Under the pieces are notes generated by a model. That model saw nothing but the letters and a program-made list of their open reading frames with translations. It was not told the DNA's origin and did no database searches. Shown in pieces: positions 17,953 to 27,067 of a stretch of DNA of 64,000 nucleotides; within the stretch, counting starts at the first letter, position 1; each line of letters starts with the position of its first letter. Where the stretch lies: contig NZ_BAABLI010000011.1 in NCBI RefSeq assembly GCF_039544265.1, positions 1-64,000 on the forward strand. Direction: 5' to 3'. This DNA is from Corallincola platygyrae. Lineage in GTDB: Bacteria > Pseudomonadota > Gammaproteobacteria > Enterobacterales > Neiellaceae. The position numbers and the translations under genes were made by a program.

Positions 17953-18618
17953 TTACACCTGCCAGTTGATGGGTGCTCTGCCTGTCTGCTGCAGGATATT
18001 GTTTGCTTGCGAAAAGTGACTACAACCAAAAAATCCGCGGTGGGCAGAAAGTGGAGATGGATGTGGCGCCGTCAGAACAAAGTGCCGATTTCGATCGATG
18101 ATCGCGCCTTTCTTTTGTGCGTGAGAACCCCACAACATAAAGATGACCTGTTCCTGGTGCTGGTTGATTTGCGCTATCACTGCATCAGTAAAGGTTTCCC
18201 AACCCAACTTGGCGTGGCTGTGGGCCTTGCCCGCTTCCACTGTTAACACCGTATTCAACAACAGCACCCCCTGCTCTGCCCATGATTGCAGAAAGCCATG
18301 ATTCGGGATGGTGAAACCTGGTATATCGGTCGCCAACTCTTTGTACATGTTCTTCAAAGAAGGCGGAGGCTGGACACCGTGCTGCACAGAGAAACACAGC
18401 CCATGGGCCTGATTAGGGCCATGATAGGGGTCCTGGCCAAGAATGACGACTTTAAGCTGGTCTAGGGGCGTGGCGCGAAATGCTTCAAAAACGTGCTCTT
18501 TGGGCGGGTAGACAGTCACACCAGATTGTCTGATTTGTTCCACTGCCTGCAGCGTCTGTTGAAAATAGGGCTTTTCTTTTTCGCCACCAATCAACGCCTG
18601 CCAACTCGCCAACCCCAT
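17953..18618 (-). CDS. ung: Uracil-DNA glycosylase (family 1)
   Basis: A 221-residue base-excision repair enzyme that removes uracil from DNA. The water-activating motif GQDPYHG (61-67, catalytic D63) and the DNA-intercalating HPSPLSAHRGFFG near the C-terminus are present, as are GVLLLNTVLTV and WGSHAQKKG. I chose the ATG at 18618 because AGGAG sits six bases upstream and the length then matches E. coli Ung (229 residues). The frame stays open for 32 more codons upstream, but that extension is hydrophobic and lacks a good ribosome-binding site. It is divergent from nfo, another repair gene. Confidence 0.95.
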   Translation of the reverse strand: MGLASWQALIGGEKEKPYFQQTLQAVEQIRQSGVTVYPPKEHVFEAFRATPLDQLKVVILGQDPYHGPNQAHGLCFSVQHGVQPPPSLKNMYKELATDIPGFTIPNHGFLQSWAEQGVLLLNTVLTVEAGKAHSHAKLGWETFTDAVIAQINQHQEQVIFMLWGSHAQKKGAIIDRNRHFVLTAPHPSPLSAHRGFFGCSHFSQANNILQQTGRAPINWQV

Positions 18619-18791
18619 GCTCATCTCCTGTACCAGCCAATTCAAAACGCGGTACAGGGTAACCAATGACATTCTTTGCAACAACCACTTCAACAAGCAC
18701 TGCAACAACCACACCGCGGCTCTGGTGTATCTGTGAGTTGGTCAGGTTAAACTAGCGCGCTGGATTAGATATCACCCGAAAAGAGTCAACG

Positions 18792-19643
18792 ATGAAGTAT
18801 ATCGGAGCCCACGTCAGCGCTTCAGGTGGCGTACAAAATGCCCCTTTAAATGCACAAAAAATAGGTGCCAACGCCTTTGCCCTGTTCACCAAGAATCAGC
18901 GTCGCTGGCAAGCCAAGCCACTGGATAACAAGTCGATTGACGCCTTCAAGCATAACTGTGAATTGGTGGGTATCGGCGCAGACCAGATCCTGCCGCACGA
19001 CAGTTACCTGATTAATCTGGGTCACCCAGAAGCTGACGGGCTAGAACGGAGCCGCGAGGCTTTTATCGATGAGATGCAGCGCTGTGAGCAATTAGGGCTA
19101 ACACTGCTCAACTTTCACCCTGGCAGCCATTTGAAAAAGGTTAGTGAAACAGAGTGCCTTCGTCGCATTGCCGAATCGATCAACCTCGCGCTCGATAAAA
19201 CAGAAGGTGTCTGTGCCGTAATAGAGAATACCGCCGGTCAGGGCAGCAACCTGGGGCACAGCTTTGAACAACTGGCCGAAATTATTGACCAGGTAGAGGA
19301 TAAGAGCCGGGTAGGTGTATGTCTGGATACCTGCCATAGCTTTGCCGCTGGGTATGACCTCAGCAGCCATGATGCCTGTGAAGCTAGCTTCAACGAGTTC
19401 GAAAAAGTGGTTGGGTTTAAATACTTACGTGGCATGCACCTGAACGACTCCAAAAACCCGCTAGGAAGCCGCGTAGACCGTCACCATAGCCTTGGTATGG
19501 GTACGATAGGCAATGCGGTGTGGGAGTATCTGATGCCAGATCCCCGCTTCGATCATATTCCACTGGTTTTGGAAACCATTGACGAAACGCTCTGGGCTGC
19601 AGAAATCCAGTACCTGCGCAGTTTGATAAAAAAGGCGGCATAA
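18792..19643 (+). CDS. nfo: Endonuclease IV (AP endonuclease)
   Basis: A 283-residue zinc-dependent AP endonuclease that cuts DNA 5-prime to abasic sites, the product of glycosylases such as the neighbouring Ung. It opens with MKYIGAHVSASGGVQNAP, and family motifs NFHPGSH, the ENTAGQGSNLG stretch, GVCLDTCHSFAAGYD and HLNDSKNPLGSRVDRHHSLGMG contain the zinc ligands. Length is usual. The divergent ung-nfo arrangement places two steps of base-excision repair side by side. Confidence 0.96.
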   Translation: MKYIGAHVSASGGVQNAPLNAQKIGANAFALFTKNQRRWQAKPLDNKSIDAFKHNCELVGIGADQILPHDSYLINLGHPEADGLERSREAFIDEMQRCEQLGLTLLNFHPGSHLKKVSETECLRRIAESINLALDKTEGVCAVIENTAGQGSNLGHSFEQLAEIIDQVEDKSRVGVCLDTCHSFAAGYDLSSHDACEASFNEFEKVVGFKYLRGMHLNDSKNPLGSRVDRHHSLGMGTIGNAVWEYLMPDPRFDHIPLVLETIDETLWAAEIQYLRSLIKKAA

Positions 19644-19696
19644 CATCGCGATCCAACACTTTCATTGCGCTGGATCAATCTTTTGATACCTCTTTC

Positions 19697-19710
19697 GTGA
19701 TACAAATCAA
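19697..19710 (+). promoter_or_regulatory. FNR-type box upstream of grcA
   Basis: GTGATACAAATCAA matches the FNR consensus TTGAT-N4-ATCAA with one mismatch and ends 46 bases before the grcA start. E. coli grcA (yfiD) is known to be activated by FNR at low oxygen. Function here is inferred from match and position. Confidence 0.45.
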
Positions 19711-19756
19711 GCCAGAATTTGATATCCGTTTTTTTACTCTTTTCGAGGACAACGTA

Positions 19757-20137
19757 ATGACTATTGGTATTCAGATCACCAAAGCCGACAACGATGCACT
19801 GATCAACTCTTTCTGGCTGCTTGATGAAGCCGCAGGTGAAGCACGTTGCCTGTGTGTGAAAGACGACCTGTACGCTGAAGATGAAGTGGTAGCTGTTTCT
19901 AAGCTGGGCAACATCGAGTACAAAGAAGTACCAATGCAGGTTGCACCAAAGGTTGAAGGTGGTCAGCACCTGAACGTTAACGTTCTGAGCCGTGACACGC
20001 TGGAAGATGCTATCAATCACCCAGAGAAATATCCTCAGCTGACTATCCGTGTTTCTGGTTACGCAGTGCGTTTCAACTCACTGACACCAGAACAGCAGCG
20101 CGACGTGATCACTCGTACTTTCACTGAAAGCCTGTAA
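19757..20137 (+). CDS. grcA: Autonomous glycyl radical cofactor GrcA
   Basis: A 126-residue stand-in for the C-terminal glycyl-radical domain of pyruvate formate-lyase. The radical-bearing glycine is G101 in RVSGYAVRF, and the ending LTPEQQRDVITRTFTESL is almost that of E. coli YfiD. When the radical site of PflB is cleaved by oxygen, GrcA restores activity. The ATG at 19757 gives the family length; the frame is open 20 codons further upstream, but that part overlaps the probable FNR site. It is a single gene ended by a clear hairpin. Confidence 0.96.
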   Translation: MTIGIQITKADNDALINSFWLLDEAAGEARCLCVKDDLYAEDEVVAVSKLGNIEYKEVPMQVAPKVEGGQHLNVNVLSRDTLEDAINHPEKYPQLTIRVSGYAVRFNSLTPEQQRDVITRTFTESL

Positions 20138-20190
20138 TTGACGTCTCAGTCCACCGACGTCTCTAGCAATCGCTGAATTGCAGAAATAAA

Positions 20191-20214
20191 AAACCGCCGA
20201 AAGGCGGTTTTTTT
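20191..20214 (+). terminator. Terminator after grcA
   Basis: Stem AAACCGCC/GGCGGTTT with GAAA loop, followed by a run of seven T residues; it lies about 55 bases past the grcA stop. Confidence 0.9.
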
Positions 20215-20327
20215 ATGTACAGGAAGTACGGTATCTCGCGGGTGCATGGATGCACAGGAGCGACGATGTCCTAGAAGTGCAGCATGCCACACGAACATGC
20301 GCACACCGGATTAGCTAACAATAAACT

Positions 20328-21605
20328 TTACAAGCTCATCAATTTGGCGCGAACCAAGCTGAAGTCCGCTGCAATGGTATCTGACAGCAGTGGCTTCTCT
20401 GCCGCATCCGCAAGCGGTTTTGGCAGTGGCAAGTCAATAGACAGGGCTTCGTCTACGCTCTCTTTGAACTTGGCCGGGTGAGCGGTGCACAAGAATAGGC
20501 CATATTCATCGTCTGCCAACTGCTGCTCAAGCAGGTTGTATGCGATGGCGCCGTGAGGCTCACACAGATAGCCCTGCTCGTTCATGCCCTGCAACGTGCT
20601 GACGGTAGTGGCATCATCAATGGCACCATAACCCAGCTGATCCAAGCCCCAGCCTTTGATCTGGCAGAGTTCTTCGATACGCGGCCAGTTATTTGGTGCG
20701 CTCACGTCCATCGCATTCGCCAACGTCGGTACCGTCTCTTTCGGGGCCCATTCACCCGTTTCTAGGTAGCGTGGCACAGTATCGTTGACGTTAGTGGCGG
20801 CGATAAAACGCTTAACTGGCAAGCCCATCGCTTTACCCAGAAGGCCTGCAGTCAGGTTACCGAAGTTACCGCTTGGTACGGATACCACCAGGTTGTTTCT
20901 GGCTTCTTTGGGCACCTGTGCAACGGCTTCAAAGTAGTAGCAGATCTGCGCCATCAAACGGCTGATATTGATTGAGTTTGCTGAATTCAGCCCCACGGCC
21001 TGACGCAGTTCAGCGTCATCAAAGGCCTGTTTCACCATCGCCTGGCAATCGTCGAAAGTACCTTCCACTGCGAGCGTGTGAATATTGTCACCCAAAGTAC
21101 AGAACAACGCTTCCTGTAGCGGGCTGATCTTACCCTTCGGATACAGCACAACCACGTCGATGTTGTCGATACCGTGGAACGCGTGCGCTACCGCAGCACC
21201 GGTATCACCGGAGGTTGCGGTCAGGATCGTGATCTTCTGACCACCACCAAATTCGCGCAGGCATTGGGCCATAAAACGGCCACCGAAATCTTTAAACGCC
21301 AGCGTTGGACCGTGGAACAGCTCCAGCGCAGAGACCTTGTCATTCACCTTTTTTACTGGTGCCGGGAAATGGAAAGCACGCTTGAGCATACCTGCCAACG
21401 CTTCGTCAGACAGCTCGTCTCCGATAAGGGCACCGAGGATAACGCGGCTGCGAGAAACCAGATCCATTTCCAGCAGCTCGTCGATATTGTCGAAATGAGG
21501 CAGTTCAGATGGGAAAAATAGCCCCTGCTGACGACCCAGGCCCTGTTTTACTGCTTGCTGAAAACTGACCTGTTCACTGTGGTCTTTGATGTTGTATAGG
21601 TTCAC
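20328..21605 (-). CDS. thrC: Threonine synthase
   Basis: A 425-residue PLP enzyme that converts O-phosphohomoserine to threonine, the last step of the pathway. The PLP lysine is K105 in LAFKDFGGRF, and the SGDTGAA and SVPSGNFGN motifs are present. The start is a GTG that overlaps the thrB stop by four bases, typical of translational coupling. It is the last gene of thrLABC; no strong hairpin follows the stop, although a terminator belonging to converging grcA lies about 110 bases beyond. Confidence 0.96.
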   Translation of the reverse strand: MNLYNIKDHSEQVSFQQAVKQGLGRQQGLFFPSELPHFDNIDELLEMDLVSRSRVILGALIGDELSDEALAGMLKRAFHFPAPVKKVNDKVSALELFHGPTLAFKDFGGRFMAQCLREFGGGQKITILTATSGDTGAAVAHAFHGIDNIDVVVLYPKGKISPLQEALFCTLGDNIHTLAVEGTFDDCQAMVKQAFDDAELRQAVGLNSANSINISRLMAQICYYFEAVAQVPKEARNNLVVSVPSGNFGNLTAGLLGKAMGLPVKRFIAATNVNDTVPRYLETGEWAPKETVPTLANAMDVSAPNNWPRIEELCQIKGWGLDQLGYGAIDDATTVSTLQGMNEQGYLCEPHGAIAYNLLEQQLADDEYGLFLCTAHPAKFKESVDEALSIDLPLPKPLADAAEKPLLSDTIAADFSLVRAKLMSL

Positions 21606-22564
21606 GCTGTTTCCTCCAGAACCCGGGTACCCAGGCTATCGATGCGGCAGACATGGCTGAAGCCGCGATCGTTTCTAATAAAGTGTTGTTGCATCCAGCG
21701 ATGCATTGCTTCTGCTTTCTGTTGCGAATCAGTGATCACAAACACGCTTGGGCCAGAGCCAGAAATGCCCACGGCCAAAGCGCCCTGAGCCATCATCTGT
21801 TCACGCATCTCGTCAAAGCCAGGAATAAGTTGCTTACGATAAGGCTCGGCAACCACATCACGAATCGACTCTGCAGCTAACTCACCGTCACCACGATAAA
21901 GGGCATGAATAAACGTACCCAAGTGACGGCCGTGATCGATAATATCGGCACGACTGTAGTGGTTCGGCAGGATAGCTCTTGCTTCAGCCGTTGATATCGA
22001 AATACCGGGATACGTCGACACAATATGCCAGTCATCAATCACTGGCAGCGACTCACTGATACGGCCCTCTTTCTCCAGCATCAACTGGATACCACCCAAA
22101 TAACAGGGCGCGACATTATCGTAATGAATTGAACCGCTGATCTGTCCTTCCAATTCGCCCATCATCGCCAGCAGCTTCGCTTCATCAAATGGGCGGCCGT
22201 AGTGCTCATTCAACGCATAAAATGCAGCAACGATAGAACTGGCACTGGAACCCAAGCCACTACCGATTGGCAGGTGCTTCTCCAGTGTCATACTGACGGC
22301 GACTTCATCGGTGCGGCCAATCTCTGCCATCTCACGACGAAATGCCAGGTAGCAGTCATAGATAATGTTTTGTTTTGGATCCGTTGGCAGTTTATCAACA
22401 AAGCGACCTACACAGTTCAGTGCAAAATCGCCGTGTTCACTCTGCTCGATGGTGACACTATCACCTAACAAAGCGCCATCCACCGGGCTGAGTGCGGCAC
22501 CGAGAATATCAAAACCGACACTTAAATTTCCGATAGAAGCGGGAGCATATACAGTTAACGCCAT
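21602..22564 (-). CDS. thrB: Homoserine kinase
   Basis: A 320-residue GHMP kinase that phosphorylates homoserine with ATP. The phosphate-binding motif GSGLGSSASS is at 101-110, and GISGSGPSVFVI is the C-terminal glycine-rich motif of the family. The N-terminus VYAPASIGNLSVGFDILG is that of enterobacterial-type ThrB. Only three bases separate it from thrA, and its stop overlaps thrC. Confidence 0.96.
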   Translation of the reverse strand: MALTVYAPASIGNLSVGFDILGAALSPVDGALLGDSVTIEQSEHGDFALNCVGRFVDKLPTDPKQNIIYDCYLAFRREMAEIGRTDEVAVSMTLEKHLPIGSGLGSSASSIVAAFYALNEHYGRPFDEAKLLAMMGELEGQISGSIHYDNVAPCYLGGIQLMLEKEGRISESLPVIDDWHIVSTYPGISISTAEARAILPNHYSRADIIDHGRHLGTFIHALYRGDGELAAESIRDVVAEPYRKQLIPGFDEMREQMMAQGALAVGISGSGPSVFVITDSQQKAEAMHRWMQQHFIRNDRGFSHVCRIDSLGTRVLEETA

Positions 22565-22567
22565 CGA

Positions 22568-25033
22568 TTAATGCTCCTGTTTCCAAGGCAGAGTGCGCAG
22601 CAGATCAGAGAAGACACCTGCCGCTGTCACTGCAGCACCAGCACCGTAACCGCGCAGTACAAACGGTAGTGGCTGGTAGTACTCGCTGTAGAACGCCAGC
22701 GCGTTCTCACCATCTTTGATGGCAAACAACGGATGCTCTGGGCCAACCGCTTCAATACCACAACGACACTTGCCATCTTCATCAATGGTTCCAGCGTAGC
22801 GCAGCACCTTACCTTCATCTTTTAACTTAGCCAGCCAATCCGCAAAGAAAACGTCCGCTTCTTTGGTACGCGCCATAAAGGTATCCACATCACCACTTTG
22901 GTCGAACTCAGGTGGCAGTGCCGGTTGCACATAAATATCTTCAAGATCCAGAGCCAAGCCCACTTCACGGGCCAGGATCAGCAACTTACGGGCAACGTCA
23001 GTCCCTGACAGGTCGTCACGAGGATCCGGCTCAGTAAAGCCATTCTCACGGGCGATGGCAGTGGCTTCAGAAAACGCCATACCATCATCCAGCTTGCCGA
23101 AGATATAGGAGAGCGAGCCTGACAAAATACCGCCAAAGCTCAGCAGACGGTCACCTGCGTTTAACAAGCCTTTGAGGTTGTCGATGACCGGCAGGCCAGC
23201 GCCCACGTTGGTGTCATACAGGAACTGGCGTTTGTTCACCAACGCCGCCTGACGCAACGCACGGTAGTAACCCATATCGCCTGTGTTGGCTTTTTTGTTT
23301 GCCGTCACTACGTGGAAACCCGCATTCAGGTAATTCAGGTAATCATCTGACAAACTCTGGCTACTGGTGCAGTCAACCAGCACCGGATTATTCAGGTTGT
23401 TCTCTTTAATAAAACGTTGCAGCTGCTCTAGGGTAAATGGCACCTTGGCTTGCTCTGCGACCGCCTGTTCCCAGCTATCCAATGCCAGACCATCAGCCGC
23501 CAACGTCAGGCCCTTGCTGTTGGCAATGCCGCATACACGTAACCCGATGTTTTGCTGACGCAGACGCTCCTGCTGACGTTGCACCTGGTTCAACAGTTCG
23601 CCGCCGACAGTGCCGCAACCAACCAGGAAGGCATCGATGTAATGCAGCGTGTCGAAGAAGTTTTCGTGACAGGCGCGGATGGCGTGACTGCAGCGCTCTT
23701 CGTTAATAACGGCTGAAACAGAGCGCTCAGAAGAGCCCTGTGCAATCGCCGCAACATTCACATTGGCCTGAGCCAGTGCGCGGAAGAACTTCGCTGCCAC
23801 ACCGCTGTATTTCTTCATATCGTCGCCAACCAGCGACACAATCGCCAGACCGTCGAGCATGTCGATGGGGTCCAGCAGCTTGTTTTGTAGTTCGAGATCG
23901 AACTCTTCCTGCAACGCCGCTCTCGCCTGCTCGGCGTCACTGCTGTGGATACAGAAGCTGATGCTGTACTCAGAGGAAGACTGGGTGATAAGCGTGATGG
24001 AAACACCTGCGCGGGAGATGGTCGCAAACACACGTGCCGCCATGCCCACCATACCTTTCATGCCTGGACCAGAAACACTCACCATGGTCATGCCACTGAG
24101 GTTTGAAATCGCCTTCACTTCAAGACCGCTGTCATCGGTGTGAGCACCGATAAGAGTACCTTCCGCGGCTGGATTGTGGGTGTTCTTGATCAGGCAAGGG
24201 ATATGGAACTGCGCAATAGGGGCGATGGTTTTTGGGTGGAGAACTTTGGCACCAAAATAAGAAAGCTCCATCGCTTCCTGGTAACTCAAACTCTTGAGAA
24301 GTTTGGCATCAGGCACCAGGCGCGGGTCACAGCTGTAGACGCCGTCTACGTCTGTCCAGATCTCACAGCAACTCGCTTTCAGACACGCGGCCAATACTGC
24401 CGCTGAGTAATCTGAGCCATTACGGCCCAGCGTCACGATTTCGCCGTTGTCATTACCTGCGGTAAAACCAGGCATCACCAGCACAGCGTCAGAAGGCAGG
24501 GTCTTGCGCTCAAAACGCTCGGTCGATTTTTCGATATCCACCAGAGAAGAAAGGTAGTCGCCGACACCGACAAATTGCTGCACTGGATCTATCGCTTCCG
24601 CTGACAAGCCCTGGGCTTTAAGCAGCTCAATCATAGTGGCGACACTCAGGCGCTCACCTTTGACCAGAATTTGCGCCTGGATATTGTCGGGGCACTGTTT
24701 GAGCAGGCTGACACCGTGCAACAGCTCTTTCATCTGCCCCATCTCCTGATGCAGCAACTGCAGTAGTTTGTCAGCGCCCAGGCTAGCGTGCTCACTTTTG
24801 AGGGTGTTAATCAGGGTGGTAAAGGTGTTTTCAATGCACTCAATATGAGATTTGGCATCCAAGCCGCGGGAAGTGCTATCAACCGCTGCTACCAATGAAT
24901 TTGTGACACCTGATGGTGCTGACAGCACCAATGCGACCTGCTCTGACTTGAACTTGTCGGCGACAATCGCAGCCACTTGCTGGAAGCGACTGGCGGTTGC
25001 CAGCGATGTGCCACCAAACTTAAGTACTCGCAT
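22568..25033 (-). CDS. thrA: Bifunctional aspartokinase I / homoserine dehydrogenase I
   Basis: An 821-residue fusion that catalyses the first and third steps from aspartate to threonine. The aspartokinase part opens with MRVLKFGGTSLA and includes GFTAGNDNGEIVTLGRNGSDYSAA; two ACT-type regulatory segments follow (VSVSGPGMKGMVGMAARVFA and VSLVGDDMKKYSGVAAKFF). The homoserine dehydrogenase part begins near residue 465 with the NAD-binding VGCGTVGGELL and contains NKKANTG and GTDVARKLLILARE. Feedback inhibition by threonine is known for this type. GTAGGAG precedes the ATG. It is the first structural gene after the attenuator. Confidence 0.97.
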   Translation of the reverse strand: MRVLKFGGTSLATASRFQQVAAIVADKFKSEQVALVLSAPSGVTNSLVAAVDSTSRGLDAKSHIECIENTFTTLINTLKSEHASLGADKLLQLLHQEMGQMKELLHGVSLLKQCPDNIQAQILVKGERLSVATMIELLKAQGLSAEAIDPVQQFVGVGDYLSSLVDIEKSTERFERKTLPSDAVLVMPGFTAGNDNGEIVTLGRNGSDYSAAVLAACLKASCCEIWTDVDGVYSCDPRLVPDAKLLKSLSYQEAMELSYFGAKVLHPKTIAPIAQFHIPCLIKNTHNPAAEGTLIGAHTDDSGLEVKAISNLSGMTMVSVSGPGMKGMVGMAARVFATISRAGVSITLITQSSSEYSISFCIHSSDAEQARAALQEEFDLELQNKLLDPIDMLDGLAIVSLVGDDMKKYSGVAAKFFRALAQANVNVAAIAQGSSERSVSAVINEERCSHAIRACHENFFDTLHYIDAFLVGCGTVGGELLNQVQRQQERLRQQNIGLRVCGIANSKGLTLAADGLALDSWEQAVAEQAKVPFTLEQLQRFIKENNLNNPVLVDCTSSQSLSDDYLNYLNAGFHVVTANKKANTGDMGYYRALRQAALVNKRQFLYDTNVGAGLPVIDNLKGLLNAGDRLLSFGGILSGSLSYIFGKLDDGMAFSEATAIARENGFTEPDPRDDLSGTDVARKLLILAREVGLALDLEDIYVQPALPPEFDQSGDVDTFMARTKEADVFFADWLAKLKDEGKVLRYAGTIDEDGKCRCGIEAVGPEHPLFAIKDGENALAFYSEYYQPLPFVLRGYGAGAAVTAAGVFSDLLRTLPWKQEH

Positions 25034-25056
25034 CTCCTACCTCGCCCTTACATTCC

Positions 25057-25094
25057 TAAAAATAAAAAGCCCGCGACCTTTTGGGTCCCGGGCT
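25057..25094 (-). terminator. thr operon attenuator (Rho-independent terminator in the leader)
   Basis: Between the leader peptide and thrA lies a hairpin with 11-base arms and a single mismatch (AGCCCGGGACC against GGTCGCGGGCT), followed on the minus strand by TTTTTATTTTT. With the Thr/Ile-rich leader upstream this fits classical attenuation, where starved ribosomes stalled on the leader would prevent the terminator from forming. Confidence 0.88.
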
Positions 25095-25121
25095 GTGATT
25101 CTGTCGTTTGTGCGCAAAAAC

Positions 25122-25187
25122 TCAGCCCGCCTCCCTTAGGGTACGGGTAATGGTCATAATAATGGTGTTGCGCACGGTTGCGTTCAT
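25122..25187 (-). CDS. thrL: thr operon leader peptide ThrL
   Basis: A 21-codon frame, ATG to TGA, ends 28 bases before the attenuator hairpin. It carries threonine at positions 4, 8, 12, 14 and 16 and isoleucine at 9, 10 and 13, and ends with REAG. E. coli ThrL is also 21 residues, rich in Thr and Ile, and ends with GAG. The regulated residues are those made by or from the threonine pathway. It is too short for ordinary gene finding but the composition, place and following terminator make it convincing. Confidence 0.9.
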   Translation of the reverse strand: MNATVRNTIIMTITRTLREAG

Positions 25188-25356
25188 TGCAGTTTTAAAT
25201 GCTCTCGCAAAATGATGAGACTGTGTTTTACCAGAAAACCACACAACATAAAAGTCAATAGCGTGATAAAAATTGTCTGAACTGACCAGTGTTCATAAAA
25301 AATGACGCCCGTCAGCCAAAACCAACAGTTTTGCCACGAAATCTGTACACAGCCCA

Positions 25357-26100
25357 CTAGGTGGGCTGGGCTAAAACAGGCAGCTCGAAGGTTTCACCCG
25401 CTTTCACCACCTTAAACCCTTCAGCGGCCATACCCGCAGCGTCCTTCTCACTGGTGTAGTGATAAAGGTGCAGCTGATGCCAGATCCGAGCGTCGTACTC
25501 GCGCTTTAAGTCCTCGACACCACTATGGGAAGGGTTCGCGATCAGGCCGGCATCATGGAAGATAGGTTCACCTTGTGCCGCTAAATGATGCAACACTTCG
25601 GGGATGGGTCGGGTATCTGCGGTAAAGAAGAACCGCCCCGGTAACGAAAGGCTGAAACTAAAGTCAGGTTGATGATGCCGTGCCGGGGTTACTCTGAAGT
25701 TCAGTCCTGAGAGCCAGAAGCCCGACTTGACTGCCACTAGCTGAAGCACCTGCCAAAAGTTGGCCCCACCTTCCGCCAGCTGTGCCGGATGATTGTCAAA
25801 CATATCCGTTAATCGAGGCACCAGGGGGGCAGGCACGTAGATTTTGGGGGCAGGTTTGTCATTGAAGCAGGCGGCAATAAATAGCTTTTCCAAGTCTGCG
25901 ACATGGTCCATATGGGGGTGACTGATATAAACCGCGTCGGGTAGCTGACCATATCTAGCCTTGTAAGCACCCAAAACGCCGGGACCACAATCTATTAAAA
26001 GCTTCGGCTGTCGCTCCTGCTCCAGAACGAAACTGGAGGGCAGTAATTCGGTTGCGCCCGCACTACCCGCGCCAAGGACATGAATCGCTAACTCACTCAT
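25357..26100 (-). CDS. Metallo-beta-lactamase fold hydrolase (RNase Z-like)
   Basis: A 247-residue cytosolic protein without signal peptide. The metal-binding HPHMDH motif (in YISHPHMDHVADLEKLF, near residues 60-76), later FFTADTRPIPE and FHDAGL, and the C-terminal WHQLHLYHY follow the layout of RNase Z-like members of the superfamily. It lacks the long exosite arm expected of tRNase Z, so a tRNA role is doubtful. Its ATG overlaps the stop of the glycosyltransferase gene upstream (ATGA), so the two are translationally coupled. Substrate unknown. Confidence 0.83.
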   Translation of the reverse strand: MSELAIHVLGAGSAGATELLPSSFVLEQERQPKLLIDCGPGVLGAYKARYGQLPDAVYISHPHMDHVADLEKLFIAACFNDKPAPKIYVPAPLVPRLTDMFDNHPAQLAEGGANFWQVLQLVAVKSGFWLSGLNFRVTPARHHQPDFSFSLSLPGRFFFTADTRPIPEVLHHLAAQGEPIFHDAGLIANPSHSGVEDLKREYDARIWHQLHLYHYTSEKDAAGMAAEGFKVVKAGETFELPVLAQPT

Positions 26101-27035
26101 TCCACACTTTCCTTTTGCTCATCAGCTTGCTTATCAGCTTGCTTATCAGCATTGGAGCAACATTTTTCCCAATCACCATTAGCCAGGCGATCCTGCAGAA
26201 CAAAATGCTGATAACTGCCATCGAAGCCGGCTTTTAGTGCCACATCGTAGTCCAGGTTAATCTGCTTTTTCCGTATCAGCATCTGTTCGACTTTTTCAAG
26301 ATAACGTAACGACTCAAAGCCCATTCCATCGTTTCTGATCCGCGCAAGGCAGTGCTGATAACTATTATCCGCCCGGCTTGCTGCATCATCACTATGGCAG
26401 ATAGATTGCGTGTTCACTCGGTACTCATGCAGCGGCGCTCCCCACAACACACAACGATCGGCTTGCTCCATGGCACGCAGGTTAAACAGCGTGTCCTCTC
26501 CCAATATCACATCCGGTGACCAGCCTTGTTTTACGCAATCCCGCCGAAACAAGAAAACGCACGGTGTCGTTGTCTGCAAATACTCATCTAACGGCAGAGT
26601 GCGGTAACCGTCGAATAGCGGAAAAAGGTCCGCCATCGGCTGGTTGTCTGTTTCATCTACGACTCTGACATTGTCACCCGCAACGCCGTACTTCAGTGCC
26701 AGCGGCACCAAGGTCGACAGCCGAGAGGGATAAAAAAGGTCATCTGCATCCAGTGGCGCAATAATCTGACCAGCGGCGAGTTCCAGTGCCAGATTTCGCG
26801 TGCGATTTGGCCCGGTACCAATCCCTTCAGATCGAATAAAGTGGATACGAGGGTCATCGATACCGGCATCTGACAATAACGCCTGATAGTCATGACCATC
26901 ATCCATAATGATCCACTGTTCCCAATGGGGATAGTCTTGCCCAAGCAGGCTTTTTACCGCTCGCACTAATGTCTGTTCACCTCGGTAAACCGGTGTAATC
27001 ACTGAGACAAGCGGTGTATCGGCATCAGCAGTCAT
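26097..27035 (-). CDS. Family 2 glycosyltransferase
   Basis: A 312-residue GT-A fold enzyme. VSVITPVYRGEQTLVRAVKSLLGQ (10-33) is the nucleotide-sugar binding start, and APLDADDLFYP near residues 92-102 holds the DXD-type metal site. No membrane segment is visible, so it would act at the cytosolic face. The C-terminus carries a short Lys-Gln-Ala-Asp repeat encoded by a 12-bp tandem repeat. AAGGGA precedes the ATG. It is cotranscribed with the MBL hydrolase, with no other polysaccharide genes nearby, so the acceptor is unknown. Confidence 0.85.
   Translation of the reverse strand: MTADADTPLVSVITPVYRGEQTLVRAVKSLLGQDYPHWEQWIIMDDGHDYQALLSDAGIDDPRIHFIRSEGIGTGPNRTRNLALELAAGQIIAPLDADDLFYPSRLSTLVPLALKYGVAGDNVRVVDETDNQPMADLFPLFDGYRTLPLDEYLQTTTPCVFLFRRDCVKQGWSPDVILGEDTLFNLRAMEQADRCVLWGAPLHEYRVNTQSICHSDDAASRADNSYQHCLARIRNDGMGFESLRYLEKVEQMLIRKKQINLDYDVALKAGFDGSYQHFVLQDRLANGDWEKCCSNADKQADKQADEQKESVE
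26121..26151. repeat. 12-bp tandem repeat within the glycosyltransferase C-terminus
   Basis: ATCAGCTTGCTT occurs twice in tandem (26121-26132, 26133-26144), followed by a partial third copy. On the coding strand it encodes a repeated KQAD unit near the protein end. Copy number could vary by slippage without shifting the frame. Confidence 0.8.
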
Positions 27036-27067
27036 CGAATTCCCTTCTTCCCTTATCCTAGTGCCAA

